Of a stretch of 7,254 nt of DNA, positions 1-6,100 are shown one piece after another. The first letter of the stretch is position 1; each line of letters begins with the position of its first letter. The stretch is taken from contig JAFZOC010000214.1 in assembly GCA_017550765.1 (NCBI GenBank), forward strand, positions 1 to 7,254, given 5' to 3'. Source of the stretch: Oscillospiraceae bacterium (GTDB taxonomy: Bacteria; Bacillota_A; Clostridia; Oscillospirales; Oscillospiraceae). A program made the position numbers and the translations under genes. Under the pieces are notes generated by a model. The model was not told the DNA's origin. It saw only the letters and a program-made list of their open reading frames with translations, and did no database searches.

Positions 1-137
1 ATCCTGCCGTCGGCGCTGCCGTCCACGTTGCCGGCACCGGGTACGATCGTAACGCCCTGGCCCTTGGCCTTCACGTATTTCGCCAGCAGCGTCACGTCTG
101 CCACCGTCACCTTCCCGTCCCCGTTGATATCGCCGGG
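1..137 (-). other. Type I dockerin domain, C-terminal, cut by window edge (residue 2369 onward)
   Basis: After a short Y-I spacer the sequence reads PGDINGDGKVTVADVTLLAKYV. This has the first calcium loop DINGDGKVTVAD (96-131; Asp1, Asn3, Asp5, Gly6, Asp12) and the following helix of a dockerin F-hand repeat. A linker rich in Gly, Val and Pro leads to the second loop start D-G-S-A-D-G-R (3-23), which fits positions 1 to 7. The partial codon ATN at bases 1-2 would give Ile or Met, as expected for the aliphatic position 8. Dockerins bind cohesin modules on scaffold or cell-wall proteins, giving calcium-dependent attachment. The partner is not in this window. Confidence 0.9.
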
Positions 138-3100
138 GATGTAGGGATCGCTGGCGTAGAGGGCCACCAGCTCCACCTCATCGGGGCTGTCCAGGGTGAG
201 GGCATAGCCGATCTCTGTTGCCGTGGAATAGAGCTCGCCGTTGCAGTACCAGCCCTGGAAGGTATAGCGCGCCACGGCGGGGGCAGTCAGCGTGAGCGTC
301 TGGCCGCTCTGGTATTCGCCGCTGCCGGGGATCTCCACCAGGGGATCTCCGTAGGGGGACTCCTGCGCGGAGCGGACGGTGACGACGATCGTCTTCGTCG
401 CGATCGCCGCCTGGCCCGGGTCAAGGGCCATCTCGCAGCTCAGCTCCGCCGTGCCGTAGTACCAGGCGACGCCGTCCTCCACCTTGTCCGGGCCCTTCAG
501 ATAGCCGGCGGCCAGGTGCGGGCTGCCGGTGAAGTCCAGCTCGCTCAGCTGCTCCGTGTCGTAGGCGTAGAAGCAGTCCAGGTCCTCATGCCGGCCCAGG
601 GTCAGGACGTCCAGCGCGTGGCAGGAGCTCACGTCCAGGAAGGTCAGATCCCGGCAGCTGCTCACATCCAGGGCGGTCAGACCGCAGGCGCTCACGTCCA
701 GGTAGCCCAGCTGGGTCAGTCCGGAGACATTGAGGCTGGTGAGGCTGGGCGTACCCTGCAGCTCCACCATGGTCAGCGAGGGATAGGCGCTCAGATCCAG
801 GGTCGTGAAGGGGTTGCCGTGGGCATCCAGATAATGTAACTGGGTGAGATCCGTGAGATCCAGCTCCGTGAGGCTGTTGTTGTAGCAGACCAGCTCCTCC
901 AGGGAGGTGAAGTACAAGATGCCCTCAAGGGTCTCTATGCCCCTGCCGCTCACGTTGATCTCCAGCGCCGCGTTGATCTCCGCCTCGTTCAGCCAGCCGT
1001 TGCGGCTGGTATCACAGTTCTCGGCCACGTAGGCGCGGAAGGCCGGGTCGGGGAAGTGCTCCTCGTCCACGGGGATGCCGTCGTGGTCGACCACCGGGAC
1101 GGTGGTGGGATCGACCTTCAGCCGATAGCTGGTGTTGGGCTTGTACCAGATCCACGCGCCGTCCTGTTCCTTGAAGGTCCCGTTTTCCACCAGATCCACC
1201 AGCATCGGGCAGAAGGCGATGTCCACGCGCGCCAGGTCGTTGCCGCTGCAGTCCAGGCTGCTCAGGTTATCGTTCTGGCCCAGAGCCAGCTCCGTCAGGC
1301 CGTTGCCGTGGCAGTCCAGATTCGTAAGGTCCGTGGAGCGGACCACGTCCAGGCTCGTCAGGGCGCAGCCGCTGCAGTTCAGAGACCAGAGGCCGGCGAC
1401 CGGGGGCAGGATCAGCTCGCTCAGCGCCGCGTTATTGCTGCAGTCTACGGTGAACAGGGAATGGTTGATCACGAGATCCAGGCTTGTGAGCTGGCAGCCC
1501 ACGCAGCTCAGGGAGATCAGTGCGCCGTTGTCGCTCGGATCCAGCTCGGTCAGGGGGTTGGCGTCGCAGACCAGGTAGAGGAGCGAAGGGTTGCCGCTCA
1601 AGTCCAGCTCGGTGATCTGGTTGTCGCTGCAGTCCAGATCCTCCAGCGCCGTGAAGTAGTGGATGCCCTGCAGGCTCTCGATGCCCAAGCCGTTGCAGTA
1701 GATGGTGTCCGTCGCGGCGATCTCCGCGTCGCTCAGATACCAGTTGCCGTCGGTGTCGGGAATGTCATGGACATAGGCGCGGAAGGCCGGGTCGGGGAAG
1801 TGCTCGGCATCGATGGGGATGCCGTCGTGGTCCTGTACCACGGTCACGGCGGGATCCAGGTCGAATTCGCAGGCATCCTTGGCATAGTACACGTAGTCCT
1901 CATAGGGGATCGGCTCCGTGGTCTGCACCAGATCCAGCAGATAGGGGCAATCCATCACGTCCAGCAGCGTCAGGCTGTTGTGCTGGCAGTACAGTTCCTT
2001 CATAGACGGCTGATGCCCCAGGAAGAGCGTGGTCAGCGCGTTGTTGTGGCAGTCGGCCATGATCAGCTCCTGGCAGAGGCTCAGATCCAGGCCGGTCAGC
2101 TCGTTATCCCAGCAGTCCAGGGTCCTAAGCCCCGGGCAGGCGCTGAGATCCAACCCGGTCAGGGCGTTGTCGTTGCACATCAGGTTTTGCAGGGCACTCG
2201 AACAGCCGCTGAGATCCAAGCTGGCCAATGCGTTGTCGCTGCAGTCCAGATACCACAGATCCTCCTGCACGCCCAGGGTCAGTCGCGTCAAGGCGCACTC
2301 GCGGCAGTCCAGCTCCCGGAGCCTGGTGTTGGCGCTCACGCTCAGCTGCGTCAGCGGCAGGCAGCCGTTGCAGTTTAGAACTTCCAACCTGGCAAGGGAG
2401 CTCACGTTCAGTGCGGCCAGTTCCTCGTTCAGGCTGCAGTCCAGCTCCTTCAGCAGGGGGTTGCCGGTAAAGCGCAGGCTCGTCAACTCGTTGCCGCTGC
2501 AGTACAGGGTCTGGAGCTCCGTGAACCACTCCACGCCCTGGAGGGAGGCGATGCCCTTTTCGCTGCAGTCCATGTCCTCCACCGCCCAAAGCTCCTGGAG
2601 CGTCAGCCACAGGTCGCCGTTGGGGTCCAGCTCGTTTGCCACATAGGCGCGGAAGTTATCGTCCGGGAAGTGCTCTGCGTCGATGGGGATGCCCTCGTTG
2701 CTGGCCTGGAGGATGGTGTCCGGGTCGGACTGGACATAGTCCGCGCCAATGCGGTGCTCCACGTACTGATCGGTGACGCTGACGGTGCCCTCCAGCACCG
2801 CGTCCCGTAGACGGGGGCAGCCGGTAAGATCCAGGAAGGAAAGATCGTTGCCGTAGCAGCTGAGGGTGATGAAGGAGTAGTGCCGCTGTCCCAGCTCCAG
2901 GTTGGTGAGGACATTGTTGTTGCAGAAGACCTGCCGCAGCTCGGTGTTTTCGCTCAGATCCAGCGTGGTCAGGCTGTTGTGGCTGCAGTTGAGCTGCTGC
3001 AGCTCGGTATTGGCGCTCAGATCCAGACTCTCCAGCTGGTTCCAGCTGCAGTCCAGATCCGTCAGATGGACGTTGGCGCTGAGATCCAGCCCCTCCATGC

Positions 3101-6100
3101 CGTCGCAGTTATGGCAGTCCAGGATCTCCAGGGCCAGGTTGGTGCTCAGATCCGGCGCGCTCATGCCGGTGTCGTTGTCCGAGCAGAGGAGCGTGTTCAG
3201 GTGCGTGAGACCCGTGAGCTCCAGCCCGTTCAGCTCGCAGTTGCTGACGTTCACGTTCTGCAGCAGGGTGTTGGTCGTGAGATCCAGGCTTCCGCGGAGA
3301 GGGTTGCCGCTGACGTCCAGATGAGTCAGATCGGAGAAGAAGGCGATGCCCTGCAGGGACGCGATGCCCAGATCGGAGGCGTAGATGACATTGGCCTCCT
3401 GCAGCTCATAATCGTCCAGGTATCCGCTGGCGTCCCGGTCGATGTACTGGGCCACATAGGCGCGGAAGGCCGGGTCGGGGAAGTTCACGGCGTCCACGGC
3501 GATCTCCGGCGGCATGAAGTGGAGCGTGGCGCTGTTCACCGGATCGTTGCCCGGATCGAGCTCGATGGCGGCCCACTGGGCGGAGGTCCCGTTGAAATAG
3601 ATGTCTGTCAGGCTGGTGCAGCCGCTGAAGGCATTGGTCCCGATGCTCTCAAGGGTCCCGGGAAGGTAGACCGTGGTCAGCTCCTCGCAGCCGTAGAAAG
3701 TCCCGGAGGGGATCTCCGTGATCCCGGCGGGCAGAGTCGCGGTCTCCAAGTTGCCGCAGCCCCAGAAGATGTTGTCCCCCAGGGTCACTACCGAGTCGGG
3801 AATGGTGACGCTCACCAGACTGCCGCAGCCCATAAAGGCCCCCTCTCCGATGCTGGTGACCGTGGAGGCGATCTGCACGTCTGTCAGCTCATCCAGCCCG
3901 GCGAAGGCATAGTCGCCGATGCCCGTCACCAGCTCGTCCACCTGGATGGAGGTGATCATGGGGAAGATCACGCCGTTGCCGTCGCCGAATTGGTACCAGG
4001 GCGTGTCGCGGTAGTCGTTGTAGTCGGGGATGGCCATCTCGCCCTGATCCATGCTGTCCTCATCCCAGTAAATACGGAGGGTGCCGTCTTCATCCAGGAG
4101 CCAGCTCAGATCCGTGCCGGTGACCGGGCCGCCGATCTCGGTATAGTGCCACTTGGCGGATTCCAGCGGGTAGTTGGGGGTATCGATGCTCAGCTTCGCC
4201 TGGCGTTCGACCAGAGAACCGCTGTACCAGACGTCCGCCAGTTTGATATCATTGAGAAAGGCGGCGCCGCCGACCAGCGTAAGGCTGTCCGGGAGGTAGA
4301 CCGTGGTGAGGGAGGCGCAGTTGGAGAAGGCATAGGCGCCGATCTGGGTGACGCCGGCATGCACATCGATGATCTGAATGTAATCCCGGTAGGCATACCA
4401 AGGCGCAGCCTCGGGGGTGCCGGGCCAGTTGGGCGTCGCCCCGCTGCCCCAGATCTCCAGCTTGCCGGGGCCGCCGTAGAGGGACCAGTGCACGCCGTCG
4501 CCGGACAGCGTTCCGGTCCGGAAGAGCCAAGTGAAGTGGGCGTTGATCAGCGCCGCGTTTCCGCTGCTGTCCAGGGTGGTCTCCTGCTCCCACTGGACGC
4601 GGAAGCCGTCGTAGTCCACCTGGGTCAGCTTGCTGCAGCCGGAGAAGGCGTAGGGTCCGATCTGGTCGGTGCCGGGGCTCAGCTCCAGCTTATAGAAGCC
4701 GCTGCAGTTCAGGAAGCAGCGCTCCGGGATCTCGGTGATCCCCGCGGGGATGGTGACCACGCCGGTGACGGCGCTGCAGCCGGAGAAGCAGTATTCGCCC
4801 AGGCTGGTCAGCGTGGAGGGCAGGGGGAAGCTGGTCAGGCTCTTGCAGTTATAGAAGGCCTCGTCGCCCAGGCTGGTCACGCCCTCCGGCAGGCTGATGT
4901 TCTTCAGAGCATCGCAGCTGTAGAAGGCCCTCTTGCCCACGGTGGTCAGGGCGCTGCCTTCGGGGAAGCTCACCGTGGTCAGCGCGTCGCAGCCGGAGAA
5001 AGCGCCCTGCCCGATCACGGCGCATTTCTTGGGAACGGGAAAGCTCTGCAGAGACGAGCAGCCGGAGAAACAGGACTCCGGGATCACCGTCACGTTGGTG
5101 TAGCTGGGGGCGGCCCAGTACACGTTTGCCAGAGAGCTGCAGCTGCCAAAGGCGCGAACGCCCAGATAAGTCAGATCCGAGGGGAAGGAGACGGAACTGA
5201 TCTTGGAGCAGCCCCGGAAGGCATAGTCGCCGACGGTCGTGACATTCACCAGCCGCACCTGGGTGATGCTGCTGCGGTAGGGGTACCAGGGGGCGGGCTC
5301 GGAGCTGGTCCAGTTATACATGGCGCCGGAGCCGGAGAAGCTGAGCACGCCGTCGTTGGCGAGCTTCCAGGTGAGGCTCGGCCCCGCCTGGCCCTCGGCG
5401 ATGAAGGCAAAGTGCTTGGCAGCTTCGGCCAGGGACGTGTTGCGGGCAGGGGTCCAGGTGACGTCCCACATGCCCTGCTCGCCGATGTTCCAATAGACGT
5501 CTGCCAGCTTCGGGCAGTTGATGAAGGCATAGTCGCCGATCTTGACCACCGTGGAAGGCAGATAGACCGTCTCCAGATTGAGGCAGTCCTGGAAGGTATA
5601 AGCGCCCACGTCCTGGATGCCCTCCTCCACCACCACTGTGGTGATCTGGGAGCGCAGATGATCCCAGGGGACGATCGACATGGAGGGGAAGTCTCCCGTG
5701 AAGCCGTTGCCGGAGAGGGTCAGGGTGTGGTTCGCATAGCTCCAGTGTACCGAGGTCGCTTCCATGAAGCCGCAGTCGCCGGAAGTGACAACGGGCTGAT
5801 CGGAAACAACAAACGTGCTGCTGGAGACGTAGTCGTTCGTTCCCGGGCCATAGTAAGCCTTGAGCAAGTACTCCTTTGTCCCGCTGGTCGACGGAAACTC
5901 GTAGCTGCCGTTGGCCTGGGGTTCGGTTATCTCGTAATAGAGCTCAAAATATACAGATCTATACAGGATCTCGACCCGCAACGGAGAAAAATTGGTCTGC
6001 CAGGAGGCAAGATAGCTTTGGGAGTCTGGGTCAAAGCTGCCGTCACGTGGCTGGACGAGAAACATCAGAGAATCGTCCGTTACGGTGAAGATATCGCTGA

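Noticed and set aside
1..420. LPXTG sortase signal or C-terminal transmembrane anchor
   Set aside because: None is present in the visible C-terminal part; the chain ends in an InlB-B-like domain and a dockerin at the window edge.
1056..2378. 440-codon open frame on the plus strand, and similar frames at 516-839 and 2880-6296
   Set aside because: All are in the same codon register opposite the minus-strand gene. Their proteins are monotonous Ala/Val/Gln/Gly repeats that mirror Leu, Asp, Ser and Cys codons of the LRRs. The minus frame has a signal peptide, a ribosome-binding site and recognisable domains.
2125..2610. 161-codon minus-strand frame and other short minus frames (2603-2914, 4190-4396, 4249-4593, 5246-5530, 6629-6832, 7000-7218)
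   Set aside because: They lie in other frames inside the continuous giant gene, have low-complexity composition and no domain signal.
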